64,000 nucleotides of DNA from Pseudomonadales bacterium (GTDB lineage: Bacteria; Pseudomonadota; Gammaproteobacteria; Pseudomonadales; UBA5862). A program made the translations under genes and the position numbers. The stretch covers positions 1-64,000 of the forward strand of contig JACKOQ010000003.1 of the NCBI GenBank assembly GCA_024234215.1, given 5' to 3'. The stretch's first letter is position 1. Each line of letters opens with the position of its first letter. The notes below the pieces were generated by a model. The model saw only the letters and a program-made list of their open reading frames with translations. It ran no database searches and was not told the origin of the DNA. Shown in pieces: positions 8,888 through 17,963 of this stretch.

Positions 8888-9011
8888 TGCCTCCTCCTGA
8901 GCAACCAACGGATTCGGTGCACCATGGCCGATGAAGATGACGACAGGATTTCGCCACACCCCGGCTCGACCGCTCCGAGGCTACTCCACTGTCTGCGGTG
9001 ATGCAATGCCA

Positions 9012-9767
9012 TCACTCCTGCCGGGGAATGAGACGCCCGAGCAGCTCGAGCCACAGGGCGCGATAGGCTTCACCGGCCGGACGGCGCGGCGCATAGGCCA
9101 GCACCGGTTCGCGCAGCACGCCCATGTTCTCGATGTCGACGGTGAAGGGAATGGTGCTCTGCAGCAGTTGCGGAAACTCCGCACGCAAGCGTGCCATGGT
9201 GTCGGCATGCAGTCGCTTGTGAGGCTGCACCATTGAGAAGAACGGCAGCAGCCGATCGACATCGAGCTTCTGTTTCGCGACGAAATGCAGCAGAAGCCGC
9301 AGGGTGCGCTCCGACAGGGTGGTGGGAATCACCGGCACAAGGACCACATCGGCCGCCCGAAAGATGTTCTCCGACAGCAGACCGATGTTGGCGGGCGAAT
9401 CGATCAGCACCATGTCGTACCCATCGGTCACCTCCTTGAGCCGCTTGCGCAACTGTTTGTCGGAGCGCTTCATGCCAGCCAGCATGGCCTCACTGTCGCG
9501 ATAGCCCAGATCAGCCGGCAGCAGGTCGAGACGCGGGTAGTCGCTGCCACGAATCGCCTGTTGCAGATCCTGGCCCGTCCTGAACCAGCGCGGAACCTTC
9601 TTCTCTTCGGGCGCCTTGATCCGAAAATAGAAGGTCGCCGCCGCCTGTGGATCGAGATCGACCAGCAGCGTGCGGTAGCCGCTGGTTGCGGCAGCATGGG
9701 CCAGGTTGACCGCCGTGGCGGTCTTGCCGACACCCCCCTTGATGCTGTAACAGGCGATGACCTTCAT
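9012..9767 (-). CDS. Orphan ParA/MinD-type ATPase
   Basis: 251 residues with the deviant Walker A KGGVGKTATAVNLA at the N-terminus, LLVDLDPQAAAT (switch I) and MVLIDSPANIG (Walker B). No ParB gene or parS-like site is nearby, so this is not a chromosome or plasmid partition locus. ATG 9767 is chosen over TTG 9770. It lies 4 bases after the stop of a CHAD-domain gene on the same strand, so the two are co-transcribed. ParA-type ATPases often position a specific cargo encoded next door; the CHAD protein is the obvious candidate here. Confidence 0.85.
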   Translation of the reverse strand: MKVIACYSIKGGVGKTATAVNLAHAAATSGYRTLLVDLDPQAAATFYFRIKAPEEKKVPRWFRTGQDLQQAIRGSDYPRLDLLPADLGYRDSEAMLAGMKRSDKQLRKRLKEVTDGYDMVLIDSPANIGLLSENIFRAADVVLVPVIPTTLSERTLRLLLHFVAKQKLDVDRLLPFFSMVQPHKRLHADTMARLRAEFPQLLQSTIPFTVDIENMGVLREPVLAYAPRRPAGEAYRALWLELLGRLIPRQE

Positions 9768-9771
9768 CAAT

Positions 9772-11322
9772 TCATTGCTCGTTCAACAACCGCTGCAACT
9801 GCGCCCGGCCATTGGGTGTCGCCAGTCTGTGCAGCGGTTCTGCAATGCGCTTGCGCGCCTGCTGTTTTTCACGCTCGAGACCGGCAACGATGGCACCGGC
9901 AGCAAGCAATACCTCACCGGTGGATTTTTCCCCGACGATCAGCGTTTCGGCAAAGTGTTGCAGATGGGTCTGCTGTACTTGCAGATCGTTGTAATCGCCG
10001 AGCCTGCCCTGCACCTTGCGCAGGTGGGTGAGCAGCCAGTCACAGGGCTCCTGCGAATAGAAATCATAAAATATTTCAAGTAGATAGCGCAGCTTTTTTA
10101 CTTCGATTCTCAAGTTGTGAACCTCTTCGTCATCCAGCTGTGAGAAACGCTGGGCACCCTTGAGCAACTGACGATGGCGGCGCAGGATCTGCCGATCGAT
10201 CAGTGTGCGCGCCGATCTCTTCACCTCGGCAGGCTCCTCCCAGAGCCCCGGCTGTGCCAGATCATACAGCCACTGCTGCATCCGCAGTTGATGGGCACTG
10301 GAATTCAGCAAGCGTCGCAGCCGCCGCTGCGCCTGATTCCGGGTCGCCTGAAGCTCGGCAAAAAGCTGTTCGAACCCGGTTTGCAGACGAGGTGGCACCA
10401 TTTTCTGAAAATGTTCCCGTTGCAGCAGCCAGACGTCGAGATCGCGCAGCTGATTGCTCTGACGTTGCAGATCGGCAAAATCATGGCGGGCCCGTTGCTG
10501 AATCGCGGCAGGAAACACCCGTTTGGCCAGACTCAACAGCGACCGGGCCTTGCGCAGCGCGACACGGTAATCATGCAGGAACTCGCTGTCGATCTGTTTG
10601 ATGATGCCATCCTCCTGCTCCTTGACCACCCGCAACTGGGCGAGGAGCAGACGCCGCAGCAGGTCATCCGCCGGCTCTTCGCCGACCATGTCGGTCAGCG
10701 GTCGGGTGCGCTCCGGACGCGGCTGTTGTGCGGCAGGCAGCAGAAGCTCCAGCGGATTGCGCACTTCATGCTGCCAGCCCGCCGCCCGCAGTGTCGCCTC
10801 GATCATCTCCAGCTCGAGCTGATAGCCGGTGCAGGGTGCGATCCAGAGACCCTCCAGTCGCGCCTGTCTGCCATCTGGCAACGGATGGGAAAGTTCGAAA
10901 CAGTGCAGCAGGGCGACCCCCTTGTCATCACCATTCCTGACCTGAACAGACCGCTCTCGGCACTGGAAAGAGGCGATCTCGATCAGCGCACGCGGAGCGA
11001 GAATCCGCTGCACTGGCTGCCTCAACTCCGGCTCACGGAACTGCTCGGCGAAGTTGATCGGCCGCGAATAACCACTGCCATCGGGTCGAGCCAGGTCGAG
11101 CCGGAAACCGCTCCTCGGCAGCAGGTGATAACACCCGTCCAGACGATAGAGCGCCAACCCGCCGAACCAGAGGCGCCAGTCGAAGCTGTCATAGAGTTTG
11201 AGTTCGCCGCGCCGGGCGCGCTGTGAACCAGGGTGGAGCTCATTCGGCAGTGGTGGATTGTCGATCTCGTCACTGCGGGTGGATGGTGCAATCCAGTAAT
11301 GGATCGACGCAGTGGCCTGCAT
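9772..11322 (-). CDS. CHAD-domain protein (putative polyphosphate-binding)
   Basis: 516 residues. The C-terminal ~300 residues form a CHAD domain: helical, rich in Arg, Lys and His, with FLHDYRVALRKARSLL and EEVHNLRIEVKKLRYLLE as the two conserved histidine/basic helices. CHAD domains bind inorganic polyphosphate and some localise to polyphosphate granules. The N-terminal ~190 residues are probably a diverged CYTH-like region, but I cannot confirm its catalytic motif. ATG 11322 has AAGGA about 7 bases upstream; GTG 11340 is less likely. Operon with the downstream parA-like gene. Confidence 0.85.
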   Translation of the reverse strand: MQATASIHYWIAPSTRSDEIDNPPLPNELHPGSQRARRGELKLYDSFDWRLWFGGLALYRLDGCYHLLPRSGFRLDLARPDGSGYSRPINFAEQFREPELRQPVQRILAPRALIEIASFQCRERSVQVRNGDDKGVALLHCFELSHPLPDGRQARLEGLWIAPCTGYQLELEMIEATLRAAGWQHEVRNPLELLLPAAQQPRPERTRPLTDMVGEEPADDLLRRLLLAQLRVVKEQEDGIIKQIDSEFLHDYRVALRKARSLLSLAKRVFPAAIQQRARHDFADLQRQSNQLRDLDVWLLQREHFQKMVPPRLQTGFEQLFAELQATRNQAQRRLRRLLNSSAHQLRMQQWLYDLAQPGLWEEPAEVKRSARTLIDRQILRRHRQLLKGAQRFSQLDDEEVHNLRIEVKKLRYLLEIFYDFYSQEPCDWLLTHLRKVQGRLGDYNDLQVQQTHLQHFAETLIVGEKSTGEVLLAAGAIVAGLEREKQQARKRIAEPLHRLATPNGRAQLQRLLNEQ

Positions 11323-11434
11323 GTTTTTTCCTTGACTCACGACCGCTCGGGCACTCCGAATGATGGATCACGGCAGAACTCTTTGATTATGATTGTGCAG
11401 CTCGGATGACATCACAATAACAGGGAGATGAACG

Positions 11435-12598
11435 ATGGGTTACATGAGCGAAGAGCGGCTGATGATTCAGGAAACCGCACGGCAGTTCAGCATGAAAGAG
11501 GTGCTGCCGGTCGCCAATGCGCTTGACCCGATCCAGGGCGACATTCCACTGGAACTGCGACAGAAGATGGCCGACATGGGCTACTTCGGCATCCGCATCA
11601 AGGAGGAGTTCGGCGGCCTGGGCCTTGGCTGCTTCGAATATTGCCTGATCGCCGAAGAGCTGGCACGTGGCTGGATGAGCGTGGCCAGCATCATCGCCCG
11701 CTCCGGAGGCATGATGGGACTCGGCAACATGCCGCGTGAGAAGCGCATCGAACTGACCCGCAAGGCGGCCCGCGGCGAATATCTGGCCGCCGCCGCGCTC
11801 TCGGAACCCAATGTCGGCTCCGACCTCTCCGGCGTCTCCTGCCGTGCCGAGCGCCGTGGCGACCATTGGTCCATCACCGGCAACAAGTACTGGTGCACCT
11901 TCGCCGATGGGGCCGACTACATCAGTGTGCTGGCCCGCACCAGCGAGCGCGACCCCACGGCACCGTGGAAAGGACTGGGCCGCTTCATCGTCGAGAAGCC
12001 GCGCGGCGAGTTGCCGCAGGGCTGTCAGGGTTCGCCGATTCCCAAGATCGGCTACTTCGGCTGGAAGACCTGGGAGCTGCGCTTCGACGACTGCAAGGTG
12101 CCGGTCGAGTACCAGATGGGCAATGAGGATGAAGCCTTCACCTCGACCGCCAGCGGACTCGAAATCGCCCGCGCCCACACCGCCGCCCGGGCGATCGGCC
12201 TGGCGCGCGGCGCGCTCGAGGATGCGCTCAAGTATGCACAGCAGCGCGAGCAGTTCGGCCGGCCGATCGGCGAATTCCAGGCGATCCGCTTCAAGCTGGC
12301 CACGATGGCCACCGAGATTGAGGCGGCACGGCAGTTGATGTATCACGTCTGCGACCAGATCGACCGTGGTGGTCGCTGCGACCAGGAGGCCTCGATGGCC
12401 AAATATTTCGCCACCGAGATGGCCGAGCGGGTCACTTCGGAAGCGTTGCAGATCTTCGGCGGGGCCGGCTACACCAAGCTTCATGCGGTCGAGCGCTACT
12501 GGCGTGACGCCCGCCTGACCAAGATCTTCGAGGGTACCTCCGAGATCCAGCAGCGCATCATCTCCGACCGGCTGCTCGGCAAGCCCAGGCGGGGTTGA
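11435..12598 (+). CDS. Acyl-CoA dehydrogenase
   Basis: 387 residues, standard acyl-CoA dehydrogenase length. Visible are the FAD/substrate segment AAAALSEPNVGSDLSGV, the WSITGNKYWCTFAD strand, and the C-terminal EALQIFGGAGYTKLHAVERYWRDAR followed by IFEGTSEIQQRII, which supplies FAD contacts and the usual catalytic-region signature. Start ATG 11435 follows GGGAG. It oxidises an acyl-CoA to the enoyl-CoA and passes electrons to ETF; chain length cannot be read. Next gene is a dienelactone hydrolase 68 bases downstream. Confidence 0.9.
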   Translation: MGYMSEERLMIQETARQFSMKEVLPVANALDPIQGDIPLELRQKMADMGYFGIRIKEEFGGLGLGCFEYCLIAEELARGWMSVASIIARSGGMMGLGNMPREKRIELTRKAARGEYLAAAALSEPNVGSDLSGVSCRAERRGDHWSITGNKYWCTFADGADYISVLARTSERDPTAPWKGLGRFIVEKPRGELPQGCQGSPIPKIGYFGWKTWELRFDDCKVPVEYQMGNEDEAFTSTASGLEIARAHTAARAIGLARGALEDALKYAQQREQFGRPIGEFQAIRFKLATMATEIEAARQLMYHVCDQIDRGGRCDQEASMAKYFATEMAERVTSEALQIFGGAGYTKLHAVERYWRDARLTKIFEGTSEIQQRIISDRLLGKPRRG

Positions 12599-12666
12599 GC
12601 CGCACGCGCCAGGCCAGCACCGGGCACGGCCCACCAATTACCACCCACATGTACGGAGCAGAGCAG

Positions 12667-13470
12667 ATGGCGACCATTCCGCAGCTGCCGGGTTACGCCT
12701 TCCACGAGCAGCAGTTCGGCGACAGCGCACTGCGCTTCTACCGGCGTGGCCAAGGACCGGGGGTGATCGTGATGCACGAGATTCCTGGCATCACCCCCCA
12801 GGTTCAGGCTTTTGCCGACCGGGTGGCCGATGCCGGCTTCACCGTCTGCCTGCCCTGGCTGTTCGGAGTGCCGGGCGCGCCGCTTTCGGGCGGCTACCTG
12901 TTCCGCTCGATGCTGGGCGCCTGCGTGCGCCGCGAGTTCACCGCCTTTGCCCTCGGCAAATCGAGTCCGATCATCACGCCACTGCGGGCGCTGGCGCGGG
13001 CACTGCATCAGGAGCTGGGCGGTCCCGGGGTCGGCGCGCTCGGCATGTGCTTCACCGGCGGCTTTGCCCTGGGCATGATGCTGGAACCGGCCGTGCTGGC
13101 ACCGGTGCTGAGTCAACCCTCCCTGCCCTTTCCGATCACCGAACGCCGCAAGGGCGCCATCGACATCGATCCAGTCAGCCTGAGTCAGGTCAAAAATCGA
13201 CTCGAACAGGAGCAGTTGAGTGTGCTGGGGCTGCGTTTCAGCCACGATCCGATCTGCACCCAGGCCAGATTCGATGGCCTGCGCGAGCAGCTGGGTGACC
13301 ATTTCGAGGCGATCGAAATCGACTCCGGCCCCGGCAACCCTCACGGCATCTCCGGCAAGTCCCACTCGGTGCTGACCAATGACCTGGTCGATGAGGCCGG
13401 CCACCCGACGCGGGTGGCGCTCGATCGGGTGCTGGCGTTCTTCGGCGAACGGCTCAGAGCGACTGACTGA
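12667..13470 (+). CDS. Dienelactone hydrolase family protein
   Basis: 267 residues with an alpha/beta-hydrolase fold. GVIVMHEIPGITP near the N-terminus is the oxyanion region, and the nucleophile elbow GMCFTGG carries cysteine, as in dienelactone hydrolase, not the usual serine; the histidine lies in NPHG near the C-terminus. ATG 12667 is preferred because GGAG lies about 8 bases upstream, though in-frame starts exist at 12649 and 12595. It follows the acyl-CoA dehydrogenase in the same direction. Substrate unknown; a lactone or ester of aromatic breakdown is the family expectation. Confidence 0.8.
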   Translation: MATIPQLPGYAFHEQQFGDSALRFYRRGQGPGVIVMHEIPGITPQVQAFADRVADAGFTVCLPWLFGVPGAPLSGGYLFRSMLGACVRREFTAFALGKSSPIITPLRALARALHQELGGPGVGALGMCFTGGFALGMMLEPAVLAPVLSQPSLPFPITERRKGAIDIDPVSLSQVKNRLEQEQLSVLGLRFSHDPICTQARFDGLREQLGDHFEAIEIDSGPGNPHGISGKSHSVLTNDLVDEAGHPTRVALDRVLAFFGERLRATD

Positions 13471-13497
13471 GCGCGAAAAGGTCGTCCCGGCACAGGG

Positions 13498-14712
13498 TCA
13501 TGATTTGCCCGCGCCGTCTCCACCGAAAAGCTGCAGAAAGAACAGCCTGACTGCATCCAGCAGACGCTTGAACCAGCCGCCCTCTTCCACCGGCTTGATC
13601 ACGGTCAGCGGCTGCTCCAGCAGCGGTGTCTCGCCCAGCTTCAGCACGATCTTGCCGAGGTTCTGCCCTGCCGCGAGCGGCGCCTTGATGATGCCGGGAA
13701 TCTCCAGGCTGGCCGCCAGCGACCCATATTGCCCACGCGGCACTGTCACGTGGAGATCCTGTGCCAGACCCAGCTCCACCTCGTTCTGTGCACCTGCGTA
13801 GACGCGGGCCCGCTGCAAGGCCTCCCCACCGTTGTAAAGCTTGTGGGTCTCAAAATAGCGGAAGCCATAGGTGAGCAGCTTCTGGCTCTCCGTGGTGCGC
13901 GCCTGATCGCTGCTGGTGCCGAGCACCACCGTGACCAGTCGCATGTTGTCACGTTTGGCCGAAGCCACCAGACAGTAACCGGCCTCTTCGGTGTGACCGG
14001 TCTTGATGCCGTCGACCGACGGGTCGATCCACAACAGCCGGTTGCGATTGGGCTGGTTGATGTTGTTGTAGTGAAAATATTTCTCGGAGTAGAGGTTGTA
14101 GTGCTCCGGGTGGTTTTTGACCAGCGCCCGCGCCAGCAGCGCAAGATCGTAAGCAGTGGTGTAGTGGTCGGGGGAGGGCCAGCCGGTCGCATTGACGAAG
14201 TGGCTGCTCTTCATGCCGATCTTGGCGGCGATCCGGTTCATCTCCTCGGCAAAGGCCTCTTCGCTGCCGGAGATATGCTCCGCCAACGCCACACTGGCAT
14301 CATTGCCGGACTGGATCACCACGCCACGCAGCAGATCGAGCAGCGGCACCTTGGTGCCTTCGCGGACATACATGCGCGAGCCACCCATCTGCCACGCCTT
14401 GATGCTGATGTTGACCTCATCGGTTTCGCGAATCCGACCCTTTTGCAGCTCTTCAGCCACCATGTAGCTGGTGAGGATCTTGGTCAGGCTGGCCGGTGCC
14501 ATCCGCTCGTTTTCATTCTGCGCCGCGAGGATGCGACCACTGTCGGCGTCCATCATCACATAGGCACTGGCCGTCAGCGCCGGCGGTCCGGGAATCACCG
14601 CCACCGGTACGGGCGCGGGGGTGGGCACTGGCTGTTCTGCACCGGTCGAAGCAGACAACATGAGTACCAGAATGAAAAAAAATGGAGCAAATCGATGAAC
14701 AGAAGCAGGCAT
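13498..14712 (-). CDS. dacA: D-alanyl-D-alanine carboxypeptidase (PBP5/6 family)
   Basis: 404 residues. A cleavable signal peptide (FFFILVLMLSASTGA) is followed by the serine DD-peptidase motifs SLTK (75-78), SGN (135-137) and KTG (237-239), then the PBP5 C-terminal beta domain and a terminal amphipathic membrane anchor (WFKRLLDAVRLFFLQLF). It trims the terminal D-Ala from peptidoglycan pentapeptides in the periplasm. It is the last gene of the proA-to-dacA minus-strand cluster; the 160 bases separating it from rlpA may hold its own promoter. Confidence 0.95.
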   Translation of the reverse strand: MPASVHRFAPFFFILVLMLSASTGAEQPVPTPAPVPVAVIPGPPALTASAYVMMDADSGRILAAQNENERMAPASLTKILTSYMVAEELQKGRIRETDEVNISIKAWQMGGSRMYVREGTKVPLLDLLRGVVIQSGNDASVALAEHISGSEEAFAEEMNRIAAKIGMKSSHFVNATGWPSPDHYTTAYDLALLARALVKNHPEHYNLYSEKYFHYNNINQPNRNRLLWIDPSVDGIKTGHTEEAGYCLVASAKRDNMRLVTVVLGTSSDQARTTESQKLLTYGFRYFETHKLYNGGEALQRARVYAGAQNEVELGLAQDLHVTVPRGQYGSLAASLEIPGIIKAPLAAGQNLGKIVLKLGETPLLEQPLTVIKPVEEGGWFKRLLDAVRLFFLQLFGGDGAGKS

Positions 14713-14872
14713 GGGTATGAGTCATGAAATCGTGCATGGATGCGGGAGTGGCTGGCACTCCCGCGAATTCAGTCGCGGCTGCTCGGCTGGTCGCTGAGCG
14801 GGCAACATGTCGCTGCGGTCAAACTGTCGGGATTCTACCGCGAAATGGCGATGGCGCCGACTGTACGGCCGC

Positions 14873-15781
14873 TCACTGCCGGAAGGCAAAACTCGAGGCA
14901 ATGCCATGCTTGCTGATCAGGCTCTGTATCTGCTGCGCTTCATCCTGTGACGCAATCGGACCAATGCGCACCCGGAACAGCGATTCCCGCTTGGCAGTGT
15001 CAGCCGTGCTGATGCTGATCGGGTGCTTCACCACATCCGTCAACCGCTCCACCATCGCGGCGGCGGCTTCGCGCCTGGAGAAGGCGCCGGCCTGCAGGTA
15101 GAGACCCGCTCCAGCTTCGGCAGCAGACCGCGCGGCGGTCGTCGATCCCGGTGGTTTGCGCTTGATGACCGCAGGCACTCCATTCTCCGCCGAAACCCTG
15201 GTGGGCTTCGGTGTCGATGCGACGACCGCTGCAGTGGGACTCAACGGTGTCGCCGATGCGTTGATCACCTCGATGCGCACCTGGGCCAAGCCCACATCGG
15301 CAAAACCGAGCTGGAGCGCCGCACCGTAGGAGAGGTCGATCAGCCGGTCATCATGGAAGGGGCCGCGGTCATTGACGCGCACCACCACCTGACGGCCATT
15401 GCCCAGATGGGTGATGCGCGCATAGCAGGGAATCGGCAGGCTCTTGTGCGCCGCGGTCAGGGCGTACATGTTGTAGATTTCGCCATTCGATGTCTGCAAA
15501 CCATGGAACTGCTCGCCATACCAGGAGGCAGTCCCTTCGGCCTGATAGCCTTGGGCGGTCGGCAGCACATAGTAGGTCTGGCCGAACACCTGATAGGGTG
15601 AGCGGTTGCCACGGGGGCTGTAGGGTTCCGCGCTGGCAGGTGGAGCCGCAGGTGCGGTGACCGGAATATCGATGCGGCTGGTGCCCGGCGGGGGCGGAAT
15701 TCTCGGCTGGGAGCCGCAGGCAACCAGCAGTGTGGAGAAAATCAGCAGGCTGATCAGTTGAATGGCTTTGTTCTGCTGCAC
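14873..15781 (-). CDS. rlpA: RlpA, septal ring lytic transglycosylase lipoprotein
   Basis: 302 residues. Lipoprotein signal with lipobox LVAC near residue 22, then the double-psi beta-barrel RlpA domain (GTASWYGEQFHG, NGEIYNMYALTAAHKSLP, VVVRVNDRGPFHDDRLIDLS) and a C-terminal SPOR domain (YLQAGAFSRREAA...) that targets denuded glycan at the septum. The start is GTG 15781, directly abutting the mltB stop. RlpA cleaves glycan strands lacking stem peptides and helps daughter cells separate. Confidence 0.93.
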   Translation of the reverse strand: MQQNKAIQLISLLIFSTLLVACGSQPRIPPPPGTSRIDIPVTAPAAPPASAEPYSPRGNRSPYQVFGQTYYVLPTAQGYQAEGTASWYGEQFHGLQTSNGEIYNMYALTAAHKSLPIPCYARITHLGNGRQVVVRVNDRGPFHDDRLIDLSYGAALQLGFADVGLAQVRIEVINASATPLSPTAAVVASTPKPTRVSAENGVPAVIKRKPPGSTTAARSAAEAGAGLYLQAGAFSRREAAAAMVERLTDVVKHPISISTADTAKRESLFRVRIGPIASQDEAQQIQSLISKHGIASSFAFRQ

Positions 15782-16813
15782 TCAGTCGGCTCCTGCAATG
15801 TAGTGCTGCCGGATTGCTTCACTGAGCTGGTGAGCAGCCATGGCATACAACTGGCTCTGATTGTAACGGGTAATGACGTAAAAGTTGTCAAAAGCCAGCC
15901 AATATTCGGGTCCTGCATCTCCCAGCAGCCGCAATGCCACGGCCTTGCGCTCCGGTTCGACCCATTGACGGGCACGAACTCCCTGAGCAGCCAACTGCGC
16001 CACCGACAGGGTCGGCTTTTTGGTGTCGTTCAACGCCAAGGCAGGATTCTCGGCGCTGGGCAGTGCCGTCATCACCACGGGTGCATTGTGCTGCCAGCCA
16101 TGGCGGTTGAAATAGCTGGCAACACTGCCGATCGCGTCGCTGCGGTTGTTCCAGATGTCGCGTTTGCCATCGCCATCGAAATCGACCGCATAGTTGCGAT
16201 AGCTGCTGGGCATGAACTGGCCATAGCCCATGGCGCCCGCGTAGGAGCCCTTGATCGAGCGTGGATCCTTGCCCTCTTCGCGCGCCAGCAGCAGATAGTT
16301 GAACAGCTCCTGACGGAAGAATTTGCTGCGGGGTGGGTAGTCGAATGCCAAGGTGGTGAGTGCATCCAGCACCGGAGTGGTGCCAGTGTTGCGACCATAA
16401 CGGGTTTCGATGCCGATGATCGCCACCACCATTGGGGGTTCGACGCCGAACTGACTCTCGGCCCGTGCCAGCTCGGCAGCATGGGCGCGCCAGAACTGCA
16501 CGCCCTGCCGAATCCGCTCCTGATCGAGAAAGATGCGGCGATACTCGAACCACTCGAGCCGTTTTTCGGCCGGCTTCGAGATCAGATCGATCACCCGCTG
16601 CTGCCGCTGCACCTGGCTGAACAGCGCTTCGAGCTCCGGTCGAGAGAAGTCGTGATGTTCGACCAGTTCGGTGATGAACTGCTGCACTTCGACCTGCTCC
16701 AGATAATCCGCTGCCCAAAGCGCACCACAATGTCCAGACAGCAACAGTGTCATCGACAGCATACGGAGCGCGCGAATGCAGCGCGCCTGAAAGCAAGGAG
16801 ATTCAAGGGGCAT
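15782..16813 (-). CDS. mltB: MltB, membrane-bound lytic murein transglycosylase B
   Basis: 343 residues. The catalytic glutamate is in VAIIGIETRYGRNTG, followed by YAGAMGYGQFMPSSYRNYAVDFDGDG, the substrate-groove and EF-like region of the MltB family. A hydrophobic N-terminal stretch (MLSMTLLLSGHCGALWAADY) looks like a signal peptide; the cysteine inside it could be a lipobox but is not a clean match. ATG 16813 is used; a TTG at 16828 is possible. It sits between rodA and rlpA in the usual order of this cluster. Confidence 0.92.
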   Translation of the reverse strand: MPLESPCFQARCIRALRMLSMTLLLSGHCGALWAADYLEQVEVQQFITELVEHHDFSRPELEALFSQVQRQQRVIDLISKPAEKRLEWFEYRRIFLDQERIRQGVQFWRAHAAELARAESQFGVEPPMVVAIIGIETRYGRNTGTTPVLDALTTLAFDYPPRSKFFRQELFNYLLLAREEGKDPRSIKGSYAGAMGYGQFMPSSYRNYAVDFDGDGKRDIWNNRSDAIGSVASYFNRHGWQHNAPVVMTALPSAENPALALNDTKKPTLSVAQLAAQGVRARQWVEPERKAVALRLLGDAGPEYWLAFDNFYVITRYNQSQLYAMAAHQLSEAIRQHYIAGAD

Positions 16814-16835
16814 GAATGGATCTACCAACGATTGA

Positions 16836-17963
16836 TCAAGGTGTACGGGTCTGTATCGACATCAACACGCCAAAGCCGAGCATCAGCGTGACCAGCGCAG
16901 TGCCGCCCTGGCTGATCAGCGGCAAGGGCACGCCGACGACGGGAAGAACACCACTCACCATGCCGACATTGACCAGGGCATAGACAGAAAAGGTCAGGGT
17001 GATCGAACCGGCAAGCAGACGCTGAAACAGATCGGGTGCCTTGGCCGCGATCCACAGACCACGGGCGACAATTATCAAATAGAGGCCAAACAGCAGCAAC
17101 ACGCCGACCAGACCAAACTCCTCGGCCAGCACCGCAAAGATGAAGTCGGTGTGGCTTTCCGGCAGAAAATCGAGATGCGACTGGGTACCGGCAAGCCAAC
17201 CCTTGCCGTGGAGCCCACCCGAGCCGATGGCGATCTTCGACTGGATGATGTTCCAGCTCGACCCCAACGGATCGGCCTCCGGATCGATCAGCGTCAGGAT
17301 GCGTCGACGCTGATAGTCCCTCAGCAAGAACCACAGGGCCGGCGCGAGCAACACCCCTGCAAGGCCGGCAAGCGCAATCCACAACCAGCGGATGCCAGCC
17401 AGAAAGAGCGCATAGAGACCCGAACTGGCGATCAGCAGCGCCGAACCCAGATCGGGCTGCTTGGCGATCAACAGTGTAGGCACCGCTATCAACGCCATCG
17501 ACACGGCAACGGTGGGGAGAGTGGGCGGCAGATGGTGGTCACCAAGGTAGCGACAGACCGCCAGCGGCATCGCCAGCTTCATGATCTCCGCCGGCTGGAA
17601 CCGCAGCACCTGCAGATCGATCCAGCGCGTCGCCCCCTTGGCATCGTCACCCGCCAGCAGCACGATGATCAGCAGGACCGTCCCCCCCAGATGGATCACC
17701 AGCGCCCAGCGACGCAGGATGGCGACGTCGATCTGTGCGGCGATCAGCATCAACACGCCTGCCAACCCCAGCGACATTCCCTGCCGTTCGATGGCATCGA
17801 GGCTGCCGCCACCGGCACTGTAGAGCACGACCAGGCCATAACCGGCCAACAGCAGCAGCGGCAACAGCAGCAGCGGATCGATATGCAGCCGCTTGAGCCA
17901 GGGTTTGCCCTGTCTGAGCTCACCCAGACCGGGCAACCGGCGAACGAAATCAGATTGACTCAT
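16836..17963 (-). CDS. rodA: RodA, SEDS peptidoglycan glycosyltransferase
   Basis: 375 residues, ten hydrophobic segments. SEDS-family landmarks are visible: LQVLRFQPAEIMKLAMPLA, IIQSKIAIGSGGLHGKGW, FLPESHTDFIFAVLAEEFG (the catalytic Asp region) and the C-terminal LPLISQGGTALVTLM. RodA polymerises lipid II during elongation together with PBP2. Its ATG overlaps the mrdA stop by 4 bases, so the two partners are translationally coupled. Confidence 0.96.
   Translation of the reverse strand: MSQSDFVRRLPGLGELRQGKPWLKRLHIDPLLLLPLLLLAGYGLVVLYSAGGGSLDAIERQGMSLGLAGVLMLIAAQIDVAILRRWALVIHLGGTVLLIIVLLAGDDAKGATRWIDLQVLRFQPAEIMKLAMPLAVCRYLGDHHLPPTLPTVAVSMALIAVPTLLIAKQPDLGSALLIASSGLYALFLAGIRWLWIALAGLAGVLLAPALWFLLRDYQRRRILTLIDPEADPLGSSWNIIQSKIAIGSGGLHGKGWLAGTQSHLDFLPESHTDFIFAVLAEEFGLVGVLLLFGLYLIIVARGLWIAAKAPDLFQRLLAGSITLTFSVYALVNVGMVSGVLPVVGVPLPLISQGGTALVTLMLGFGVLMSIQTRTP

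Noticed and set aside
11387..12637. A 416-residue open frame antisense to the acyl-CoA dehydrogenase
   Set aside because: Shadow of a well-supported gene; no family-like sequence.
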